Position numbers and translations under genes: made by a program. 6,994 bases of DNA, taken from NCBI GenBank assembly GCA_947624855.1, contig CANQMC010000065.1:1-6994 (forward strand), given 5' to 3'. Origin of the DNA: an uncultured Bacilli bacterium (GTDB taxonomy: Bacteria; Bacillota_I; Bacilli_A; RF39; UBA660). Shown here in pieces: positions 1 through 5,098 of the stretch (its first letter is position 1; each line of letters begins with the position of its first letter). The notes under the pieces are model-generated. The model was not told the origin of the DNA and made no database searches. It saw nothing but the letters and a program-made list of their open reading frames with translations.

Positions 1-123
1 AGAATAGCTTATGGATATAAAAATTTTAATAATTTCAAAGCTAAAATATTAATAATTACTAATATTTTTAGAAAACACAAAAAAGAAGTGATAAAAATTA
101 ATTCATCACCCCTTAATGTTTAA
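1..123 (+). CDS. Transposase C-terminus, ISL3-family-like (5' end outside window)
   Basis: Frame 1 is open from the first base to a TAA at 121-123 and encodes 40 residues. The opening residues RIAYGYKNFNNFKAKILI closely match the end of ISL3-family DDE transposases, where an FGYRNFNNFRNRI-type segment precedes a short basic tail. Such enzymes bind the element's inverted repeats and catalyse its transposition. Only the C-terminus is visible, so I cannot tell whether the gene is intact, and the DDE residues lie upstream of the window. The stop falls next to AAGAACC (122-128), which could be the inner or outer part of the right inverted repeat; this cannot be tested without the left end. The family call rests on a short but characteristic segment. 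Confidence 0.7.
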   Translation, partial: RIAYGYKNFNNFKAKILIITNIFRKHKKEVIKINSSPLNV

Positions 124-143
124 GAACCTTTTTAATTGCTCTC

Positions 144-175
144 TTGACATAAAATATAACTTTTGTTATTATAAT
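144..175 (+). promoter_or_regulatory. Sigma-A type promoter for the DegV-family gene
   Basis: A perfect -35 TTGACA (144-149) is followed after 17 nt by TATTAT (167-172). An overlapping TATAAT (170-175) gives a 20-nt spacing. Transcription would start near 179-182 and leave a very short leader before the ribosome binding site at 183-190. The promoter lies only about 20 nt after the transposase stop, so part of it may come from the insertion element's end. Confidence 0.75.
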
Positions 176-196
176 AATTTAAGAAAGGAAATAAGC

Positions 197-1066
197 ATGA
201 AAACAATTGTTACAACAGATAGTGGTATGGATCCAACAGATATTACTTATATGGTATCAGGTCAAGTAAATAGAAATGATGGTCAAACTTTTAAAGATGT
301 TCGAGAAATAACTTCTAAAGAAGTTTTAGAACAAATGAAAGAAGGTTATTCTTTTAAAACAAGTGCTCCATCTTTAGCTGATTATGAAGAATTATTTAAA
401 AAAACAAGTGAAGAACATAACGTCATTCATTTATCAATGGGTGAGGGGTTAAGTAGAGCTAGTTTAAATTCAGCTTCTTTAACAGCAAATGATATAAATC
501 CTCAAAAAATACAAGTAATTGATGCCAAAAATGGCGCTACAGGAGGAACTTTTTTATATCTTTATGTTAAACATTTAATTAAAGAAAAATTACCATTTAA
601 TGAAATTGTTTTAAAAGTAAAAAAGATTAGAGACTATTTAAAAACAGCTTTTTTTGTACCAGATCCATCAGGTTTTAAAAGAAGTGGAAGAGATTCCTCA
701 GAATTATGTATTAAAGAAAAGGCTTTAATTATTGGAAGTAAAGCTTTATCTCTAGCTGGAATGAAATTTAGGGTAGATTTTAATCAAGATGGTAATTTAT
801 ATGCTAGACAAACAATGATGGGTAAAGCTAATTTAAAAGCTATTCAAATGATTAAAGATATTGTAAATGAAGATACTATTCATCTTTATGATAATAGATT
901 AGCAGTCATTGGAACAATTTTAGAAAATAAAGTTAATATGAAAGATATTGAAAATTATTTAAAACAATTTTTTAAAACAGTAGTTAGACAAGATATCAAT
1001 GCAGTAGTCGCTGCTTATGGTTCAGCTGATTTAGTGGGTTTAAGTTTGTGTCGTAAATTAGATTAA
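197..1066 (+). CDS. DegV family protein (fatty-acid-binding, FakB-like)
   Basis: A 289-residue protein of the DegV fold. Family members hold a long-chain fatty acid, and some (FakB) present it to the FakA kinase for phosphorylation and entry into phospholipid synthesis. Matching landmarks are TTDSGMD (residues 6-12, the DegV start V-T-DS), KTSAPS (54-59, the family KTSQPS segment), LSMGEGLS (79-86), and the later IDAKNGATGG and GFKRSGRDSS stretches. The C-terminal HxGP motif usual in FakB proteins reads AYGSADLVG here, so the His is missing. I chose ATG 197 because AGAAAGGA (183-190) sits just upstream and the protein then begins at the usual place. The ATG at 116 would add 27 unrelated residues and overlap the promoter. 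The gene stands alone, with its own promoter and terminator. The ligand is unknown. Confidence 0.85.
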   Translation: MKTIVTTDSGMDPTDITYMVSGQVNRNDGQTFKDVREITSKEVLEQMKEGYSFKTSAPSLADYEELFKKTSEEHNVIHLSMGEGLSRASLNSASLTANDINPQKIQVIDAKNGATGGTFLYLYVKHLIKEKLPFNEIVLKVKKIRDYLKTAFFVPDPSGFKRSGRDSSELCIKEKALIIGSKALSLAGMKFRVDFNQDGNLYARQTMMGKANLKAIQMIKDIVNEDTIHLYDNRLAVIGTILENKVNMKDIENYLKQFFKTVVRQDINAVVAAYGSADLVGLSLCRKLD

Positions 1067-1086
1067 TCTCTTAAGAGATTTTTTTT
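1065..1086 (+). terminator. Rho-independent terminator of the DegV-family gene
   Basis: A six-base-pair stem AATCTC (1065-1070) / GAGATT (1075-1080) closes a TTAA loop and is followed by six T (1081-1086). The stem begins inside the TAA stop codon of the DegV gene, which makes the transcript end very compact. Confidence 0.85.
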
Positions 1087-1132
1087 ATGCCATTAAATAT
1101 TTAAAAATAAAAAATTAAAAATTATGTTTTAT

Positions 1133-1202
1133 AATAAAGTTATTTTAAGTAAAAAATAAAGTTATTTTAAGTAAAAAATAAAGTTATTTTAAGTAAAAAA
1201 TA
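1133..1202. repeat. 22-nt perfect tandem repeat, about 3.2 copies
   Basis: Three exact copies of a 22-nt AT-rich unit (1133-1154, 1155-1176, 1177-1198), each centred on GTTATTTTAAGT, are followed by a partial copy (1199-1202). The array ends two bases before the -35 of the infC promoter, where an UP element would lie. It may be neutral slippage in AT-rich spacer or it may affect promoter strength. Confidence 0.95.
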
Positions 1203-1203
1203 C

Positions 1204-1232
1204 TTGACAAATAACATATATTAGAATATAAT
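1204..1232 (+). promoter_or_regulatory. Consensus promoter of the infC-rpmI-rplT operon
   Basis: Perfect TTGACA (1204-1209), a 17-nt spacer and perfect TATAAT (1227-1232). This is the strongest promoter by consensus in the window, as expected for ribosomal-protein genes. It is preceded by an A/T-rich tandem repeat. Transcription should begin near 1239. Confidence 0.93.
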
Positions 1233-1238
1233 TAATTA

Positions 1239-1346
1239 GAAATTTTAAAAAGGAAAGAGAAATTTATTTTCCACCTGATGAATTATGTTCATGGGTAAAA
1301 GGCCTGTTTAGTGTCTTTTTAGGTGGAATTTAGATTCTACCTTTTT
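1239..1346 (+). promoter_or_regulatory. L20-type attenuator leader of the infC operon
   Basis: The untranslated leader holds two mutually exclusive hairpins. TTCCACCT (1269-1276) pairs perfectly with AGGTGGAA (1321-1328), forming an antiterminator that encloses a small hairpin ATGAA (1278-1282) / TTCAT (1288-1292) and the segment GGGTAAAAGGCC (1293-1304). Alternatively, AGGTGGAA (1321-1328) pairs with TTCTACCT (1335-1342) across the loop TTTAGA, followed by a T-run, forming a terminator. In Bacillus, L20 (the rplT product) binds such a leader and promotes premature termination of its own operon. The same role is inferred here from position and fold, not from a covariance-model match. Confidence 0.85.
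1321..1346 (+). terminator. Conditional terminator within the infC leader
   Basis: An eight-pair stem with one G·U, AGGTGGAA (1321-1328) / TTCTACCT (1335-1342), has a six-base loop and is followed by TTTT (1343-1346). Its 5' arm is the 3' arm of the antiterminator, so only one of the two structures can form at a time. It lies 22 nt before the infC start. Confidence 0.83.
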
Positions 1347-1368
1347 AAGTGTGTGGAGGTGCGTTAAG

Positions 1369-1893
1369 ATCGCAAGTATGAACAAAGAATTACCTATTAA
1401 TGAACAAATTACCGTTAGTGAAATGATGGTTATCGGGCCTAATGGAGAGCAAATGGGTCAAAAAAATTTAGAAGATGCTTTAACCCTTGCTCGTTATGCG
1501 GGACTTGATTTAGTATTAATGAATGCTAATGAAAACATGGCTGTTGCTAAAATTATGGATTATAATAAATATCGTTATGAAAGACAAAAGAAACTTAAAG
1601 AAGCTCAAAAAAAACAAAGAGAAACAAATAAAGAATTAAAAGAGTATCGTTTATCAGTAACGATTGATATTCATGATTTTGAAACAAGAGTTAGAAATGC
1701 CAAAGAATATTTAATAAAAGGACATAGAGTAAAAGCATTTATTAGATTTAAAGGTCGTCAAATGGCTAGACCAGAATTAGGTAAAGATGTTTTATTAAGA
1801 TTTGCGGATAATTTAAGCGAGGTATCAGGAATTGAAGCCGAACCAAAATTAGAAGGTCGTCAAATGTTCATGATATTAGCACCTAAAAAATAA
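1369..1893 (+). CDS. infC: Translation initiation factor IF-3 with AUC start codon
   Basis: IF3 binds the 30S subunit, prevents premature 50S joining and checks the start codon and initiator tRNA. The 174-residue product has the N-domain signature PINEQI and VIGPNGEQMG, a K/E-rich inter-domain helix after KIMDYNKYRYE, and the C-domain with RLSVTIDIHDFETR, FKGRQMARPELG and the closing EGRQMFMILAPKK. The length is normal for the family. The start is inferred as ATC at 1369-1371. GGAGGTG (1355-1361) lies seven bases upstream, the ideal spacing, while the in-frame ATG at 1378 is about 17 nt from this site. infC genes characteristically begin with AUU, AUC or AUA, which IF3 itself discriminates against, giving translational self-control. 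It is first in the operon and follows the attenuator leader. An in-frame GTG at 1351 lies upstream of the ribosome binding site and is rejected. Confidence 0.95.
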   Translation: MASMNKELPINEQITVSEMMVIGPNGEQMGQKNLEDALTLARYAGLDLVLMNANENMAVAKIMDYNKYRYERQKKLKEAQKKQRETNKELKEYRLSVTIDIHDFETRVRNAKEYLIKGHRVKAFIRFKGRQMARPELGKDVLLRFADNLSEVSGIEAEPKLEGRQMFMILAPKK

Positions 1894-1907
1894 GGAGGAA
1901 ATAGAAA

Positions 1908-2102
1908 ATGGCAAAATGTAAACAAAAAACTCATAAAGCTAGTAGTAAAGTTTTAAAAAAGAAAAAAAATGGAACATTAACTTATAAAAAAAGTAATGGA
2001 AACCATAAAACAAACAAAGATAGTGCTAAACAAGTACGTCAAAGAAGAAATAAAGGTACGCTTGGAAAGGGCGAAGCAAGCAGATTAAAATCTGTTATCT
2101 AG
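1908..2102 (+). CDS. rpmI: Large-subunit ribosomal protein bL35
   Basis: A 64-residue, very basic protein of normal L35 length. It starts MAKCKQKTHKASSKVLKKKK, matching the family pattern M-x-K-x-K-T-H-x-x-x-x-K-R-x-x-x-T, and continues with NGTLTYKKSNGNHKTNKDSAKQ, the position of the usual G-x-x-x-x-x-x-x-x-H-x-x-x-x-K segment. It is divergent but unambiguous between infC and rplT. The protein binds 23S rRNA in the large subunit. A near-perfect ribosome binding site, AAGGAGGA (1892-1899), overlaps the infC stop codon and lies eight bases before ATG 1908. Expression should follow the shared leader attenuator. Confidence 0.95.
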   Translation: MAKCKQKTHKASSKVLKKKKNGTLTYKKSNGNHKTNKDSAKQVRQRRNKGTLGKGEASRLKSVI

Positions 2103-2111
2103 GAGGTTAAT

Positions 2112-2648
2112 ATGACAAGAGTTAAAGGTGGAACTGTTTCTAAAAATAGAAGAAGAAAAGTTTTAAAAGAAGCAAAAGGATACTTTGGAAGTAAACATAG
2201 ATTATATAAAACAGCTCAAGAACAAGTATTCCACAGTGGAGCTTATGCTTATCGAGATAGAAAACAAAATAAAAGAAACTTTAGAAAATTATGGATTACA
2301 AGAATTAATGCCGCTTGTCGGGAAAATGAAATTAGTTATTCTAAATTTATGAATGGTCTTACTAAAGCGGGTATTGAAATAAATCGTAAAATGTTATCAG
2401 AAATGGCTATTAATGATATGGATTCTTTTAAAGAATTAGTTAAAATTAGCAAAGATGCTTTAAATGGTAAAACTGTTAAAAAAGTAGAAGTTAAAGAAAC
2501 TAAAAAAGAAGAAAAACCAGTTAAAAAAGAAAATACTAAAGATTATAGTAACATGAATTTAACTGAACTTAAAGCAGTAGCTAAAGAACAAGGTATTAAA
2601 GGCTATTCAACAATGAAAAAAGATGAATTACTTGCTAATTTAAAATAA
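2112..2648 (+). CDS. rplT: Ribosomal protein bL20 with C-terminal Rho_N/SAP-like extension
   Basis: Residues 1-117 are a full bL20: RVKGGTVSKNRRRKVLKEAK, GYFGSKHRLYKTA, YAYRDRKQNKRNFRKLWITR and GIEINRKMLSEMAIND are all family signatures. L20 is an early 23S rRNA-binding assembly protein and the usual feedback regulator of this operon. The normal protein ends near residue 118. This one continues for about 60 residues: a Lys/Glu-rich, probably flexible linker (118-143), then a compact module (144-178) with MNLTELKAVAKEQGIKGYS and a final KKDELLANL. That pattern matches the Rho_N/SAP-like helix-extended-loop-helix nucleic-acid-binding fold. The frame is continuous and ends before a terminator, so it is a genuine extension rather than a read error. 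The ribosome binding site AGGAGGT (2101-2107) overlaps the rpmI stop codon. The function of the extension is unknown. Confidence 0.95.
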   Translation: MTRVKGGTVSKNRRRKVLKEAKGYFGSKHRLYKTAQEQVFHSGAYAYRDRKQNKRNFRKLWITRINAACRENEISYSKFMNGLTKAGIEINRKMLSEMAINDMDSFKELVKISKDALNGKTVKKVEVKETKKEEKPVKKENTKDYSNMNLTELKAVAKEQGIKGYSTMKKDELLANLK

Positions 2649-2653
2649 ATAAT

Positions 2654-2694
2654 AAGAGGATTATTAGAAAGATTATAAATTCTTCTTTTTTTTT
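2654..2694 (+). terminator. Rho-independent terminator after rplT
   Basis: The stem AAGAGGA (2654-2660) / TCTTCTT (2681-2687) has one G·U pair. It is extended by TTAT (2661-2664) / ATAA (2675-2678) across a two-base bulge and runs into nine T (2686-2694). It closes the infC operon. Confidence 0.72.
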
Positions 2695-2705
2695 GGTTGT
2701 TTTAA

Positions 2706-2714
2706 TGGTATAAT
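2706..2714 (+). promoter_or_regulatory. Extended -10 promoter for the kinase-alaS pair
   Basis: TGGTATAAT (2706-2714) is an extended -10 (TGnTATAAT) with a perfect hexamer. The -35 position falls in the T-run of the preceding terminator and matches TTGACA poorly, as is common for extended -10 promoters. The predicted start near 2721 leaves a leader of only about 12 nt, holding the ribosome binding site AGGTG (2722-2726). There is no room for a T-box or other leader control of alaS. Confidence 0.7.
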
Positions 2715-2732
2715 CATTATTAGGTGAAGAGA

Positions 2733-3266
2733 ATGAAAATTTTTTTAGTTGCAGGTAAATCTGGCAGTGGCAAAGGTGAAGTTGCTAAGATTATTAAAGA
2801 TTATTATGAAAGTATGGGGCAAAAAGCTTTAATTACCGAATTTAGTAAATATTTAAAATTATATGCTAAAGAAATAATGAATTGGGATGGAAATGAACCA
2901 AAACCTCGGAAGTTTTTACAAGATTTAGGGATTACTATTAGAGAAAATATGGAAATGCCGTTATTTCTTATTAATCGAATGATAGATGATTTAAAAGTAT
3001 ATGCTTTATATGTTGATGTAGTTATTATTAGTGATGTTAGATTACCAAAAGAAATTGAGGAAATTAAAAAATATTATAAAGATTGTTATGCAATGTATAT
3101 TATAAATCAATTTGCAGTAAGTACTTTAAGTGTACAAGAACAAATGCATGAAACAGAAATTGCTTTAGAAGATTATAGTAATTTTGATATTACTATTACT
3201 AATGATAATTTAAATACTTTAGATAATCATGTTATTAATTTTATTGAAAGTAGGGAAGAAGAATGA
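2733..3266 (+). CDS. P-loop kinase, deoxynucleoside-monophosphate-kinase-like
   Basis: A 177-residue cytoplasmic P-loop protein. A Walker A motif GKSGSGKG spans residues 8-15 (Lys14), of the GKG type seen in nucleoside-monophosphate kinases. RKFLQDLG (59-66) and ISDVRLPKEIE (from 99) resemble the RxLLQxLG and IsDvRfpnEi motifs of the phage-type dNMP kinase family, which transfers phosphate from ATP to dNMPs; the Asp/Arg of the second motif would sit at the Walker B/substrate region. Substrate specificity cannot be read from the sequence, and another small-molecule kinase is possible. I chose ATG 2733 because AGGTG (2722-2726) is six bases upstream and MKIFLVAGKSG is a natural start; the GTG at 2724 overlaps that site. 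Its TGA stop overlaps the alaS start (ATGA, 3263-3266), so the two are probably translationally coupled. Confidence 0.75.
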   Translation: MKIFLVAGKSGSGKGEVAKIIKDYYESMGQKALITEFSKYLKLYAKEIMNWDGNEPKPRKFLQDLGITIRENMEMPLFLINRMIDDLKVYALYVDVVIISDVRLPKEIEEIKKYYKDCYAMYIINQFAVSTLSVQEQMHETEIALEDYSNFDITITNDNLNTLDNHVINFIESREEE

Positions 3267-5014
3267 ATTTAAAAGATGAATATATTAAATATTTTGTAGA
3301 ACATGGACATGTACAAATACCTAGTGCACCTTTAATTCCAGAAAATGATCCATCAGTTTTATTTAATACAGCGGGTATGCAACCTTTAATACCTTATTTA
3401 ATGGGTAAACCTCATCCTGAAGGTAAAAGATTAGTTGATTATCAAAAATGTGTTAGATTAACTGATTTAGATAGCATTGGCGATAAAACTCATCATACTT
3501 TTTTTGAAATGCTTGGTAATTGGAGTTTAGGAGATTATTTTAAAAAAGAAAGTATTGAATATAGTTTTGATTTTTTAACTAATGTTTTAAAAATACCTAA
3601 AGAGAAGTTAGCTATTACAGTTTTTAAAGGTGATAAAGATATTCCAAGAGATGAAGTTTCTGCAAATGTTTGGAAAAGCTTAGGAATAAGTGAAGAGCGA
3701 ATTGCATATTTGGGAGTAGAAGATAACTTTTGGATTGCGGGCGATTCTGGTCCTTGTGGTGGCGATACTGAAATATTTTATTTTAGAAGTAATGATGAAG
3801 TTCCAGCAGTTTTTGATCCTAATGATGAAAGATGGGTAGAAATTTGGAATAATGTCTTTATGGAATTTAATAAAGCTAAAGATGGCACTATAAGTGAACT
3901 TCCAAGTAAAAATGTAGATACTGGTATGGGATATGAAAGAGTAGTGGCAGTTTTAGAAGGAGTAGATGATAACTATAAAACTTCAATTTGGAAAGAAATT
4001 ATTGAAGTCATTGAAAGAGTTAGTAATAAACCTTATTTAGGTAATGAAGTAAGTATGCGTATTATTGCCGATCATATTAGAACTAGTGTTTTTATAAGTG
4101 CCGATTATGCAGGGATTAAACCTAGTAATACCGATCAAGGTTATATTTTAAGAAGACTTATTAGAAGAGCTATTAGACATGCTAAAAAATTAGGAATTGA
4201 TATGAATTCTGATTATATTTGTGAAATAGCTTTAGAAGTTATTAAAAAATATGAAAATTATTATAAAGAAATTAAAGATAATAAAGAAGTAGTTTTAGAA
4301 GTACTTAAAAATGAAAGTATTAAATTTAATAAAACTTTAGAAAAAGGTTTAAAAGAATTTTCTAAAATAATAAGTCATTTAGATAGTGATACTATAAATA
4401 AAGAGATGGCTTTTAAATTATATGATACTTATGGTTTTCCCATTGAACTTACAGAGGAAATGGCTTTAGAAAATAATTTAAAAGTAGATACTGATGGTTT
4501 TTATGAAAAATTTAGAGAACATCAAGAATTATCAAGAACTGCTTCAGCGGGAAAATTTAAAGGTGGTTTAGCCGGAACTGGAGAAATTGAAACTAAATAT
4601 CATACAGCTACACATTTACTTAATGCCGCTTTAAAAAAAGTAATTGGAAATGATGTTCATCAAAAAGGTAGTAATATTACAAGTGAAAGAATGCGTTTTG
4701 ACTTTTCATGTGATCATAAATTAAGTGATGAAGAAAAACAAGAAGTTGAAGCTTTAGTTAATAAATGGATAAAAGAAGGTTTAGAAGTAACAATGGAAGT
4801 TATGTCTAAAGAAGAAGCTTTAAAAAGTGGAGCAGAAGCTATGTTTATTGAAAAATATGCGGATATAGTTAATGTTTATTCAATTGGTGATGTTTCAAAA
4901 GAAATATGTGGAGGACCTCATGTTAAAAATACAAAAGAACTTGGAACTTTTAAAATTAAAAAAGAAGAAGCATCTAGTGCAGGAGTGCGAAGAATTAAAG
5001 CAATATTAGAATAA
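3263..5014 (+). CDS. alaS: Compact alanyl-tRNA synthetase (catalytic and editing domains only)
   Basis: Class II synthetase that attaches alanine to tRNA-Ala. The N-terminus (YIKYFVEHGHVQIPSAPLIP, then NTAGMQPL), motif 2 region FFEMLGNWSLGDYF (from 80), SGPCGGDTE (162-170), DTGMGYER (219-226) and GYILRRLIRRAIRHAKKLG (from 293) make a complete catalytic core. The editing domain that hydrolyses Ser- and Gly-tRNA-Ala is present with its zinc ligands: His447 and His451 in HTATH, Cys549 and His553 in CGGPH. The protein is 583 residues against about 875 for E. coli AlaRS. It stops right after the editing domain (GVRRIKAILE), so the C-Ala/oligomerisation region is absent. It also lacks the FYAESGGQ-containing segment that normally precedes HTATH. 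No frameshift is seen. The start overlaps the upstream kinase stop. Whether a full-length AlaRS exists elsewhere cannot be known from this window. Confidence 0.93.
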   Translation: MNLKDEYIKYFVEHGHVQIPSAPLIPENDPSVLFNTAGMQPLIPYLMGKPHPEGKRLVDYQKCVRLTDLDSIGDKTHHTFFEMLGNWSLGDYFKKESIEYSFDFLTNVLKIPKEKLAITVFKGDKDIPRDEVSANVWKSLGISEERIAYLGVEDNFWIAGDSGPCGGDTEIFYFRSNDEVPAVFDPNDERWVEIWNNVFMEFNKAKDGTISELPSKNVDTGMGYERVVAVLEGVDDNYKTSIWKEIIEVIERVSNKPYLGNEVSMRIIADHIRTSVFISADYAGIKPSNTDQGYILRRLIRRAIRHAKKLGIDMNSDYICEIALEVIKKYENYYKEIKDNKEVVLEVLKNESIKFNKTLEKGLKEFSKIISHLDSDTINKEMAFKLYDTYGFPIELTEEMALENNLKVDTDGFYEKFREHQELSRTASAGKFKGGLAGTGEIETKYHTATHLLNAALKKVIGNDVHQKGSNITSERMRFDFSCDHKLSDEEKQEVEALVNKWIKEGLEVTMEVMSKEEALKSGAEAMFIEKYADIVNVYSIGDVSKEICGGPHVKNTKELGTFKIKKEEASSAGVRRIKAILE

Positions 5015-5047
5015 AAAATTAAGTTTAAATATTTAATTTTTTTCTTT
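5013..5047 (+). terminator. AT-only terminator after alaS
   Basis: AAAAAATTAA (5013-5022) pairs with TTAATTTTTT (5033-5042) over a ten-base loop, and T-rich sequence follows. The stem has no G-C pairs, so it is weaker than the others here, but it starts at the alaS stop codon and precedes a new promoter. Confidence 0.6.
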
Positions 5048-5064
5048 CTTTTTATTAAAAAATA

Positions 5065-5073
5065 TGTTATGAT
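5065..5073 (+). promoter_or_regulatory. Extended -10 promoter for the PfkB-family kinase
   Basis: TGTTATGAT (5065-5073) fits TGnTATAAT with one mismatch in the hexamer. The -35 region (TTTCTT, 5045-5050) is weak. Transcription would start near 5080, just before the ribosome binding site AGAGGTGG (5087-5094). Confidence 0.55.
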
Positions 5074-5098
5074 ATTTAAGAATAGAAGAGGTGGATTT

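Noticed and set aside
116..196. N-terminal 27-residue extension of the DegV-family protein from ATG 116
   Set aside because: It overlaps the transposase stop and the promoter, has no family match, and ATG 197 has a good ribosome binding site.
2649..2732. T-box leader controlling alaS
   Set aside because: The interval holds only the rplT terminator and an extended -10 promoter. The predicted leader is about 12 nt, far too short.
3264..3266. Mycoplasma code (UGA as Trp)
   Set aside because: Trp is written TGG throughout, and TGA here ends the kinase exactly at the alaS start overlap.
3263..5014. Truncated alaS pseudogene
   Set aside because: The frame is intact, the catalytic and editing residues are all present, and the protein ends cleanly after the editing domain before a terminator. 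This is a compact form, not decay.
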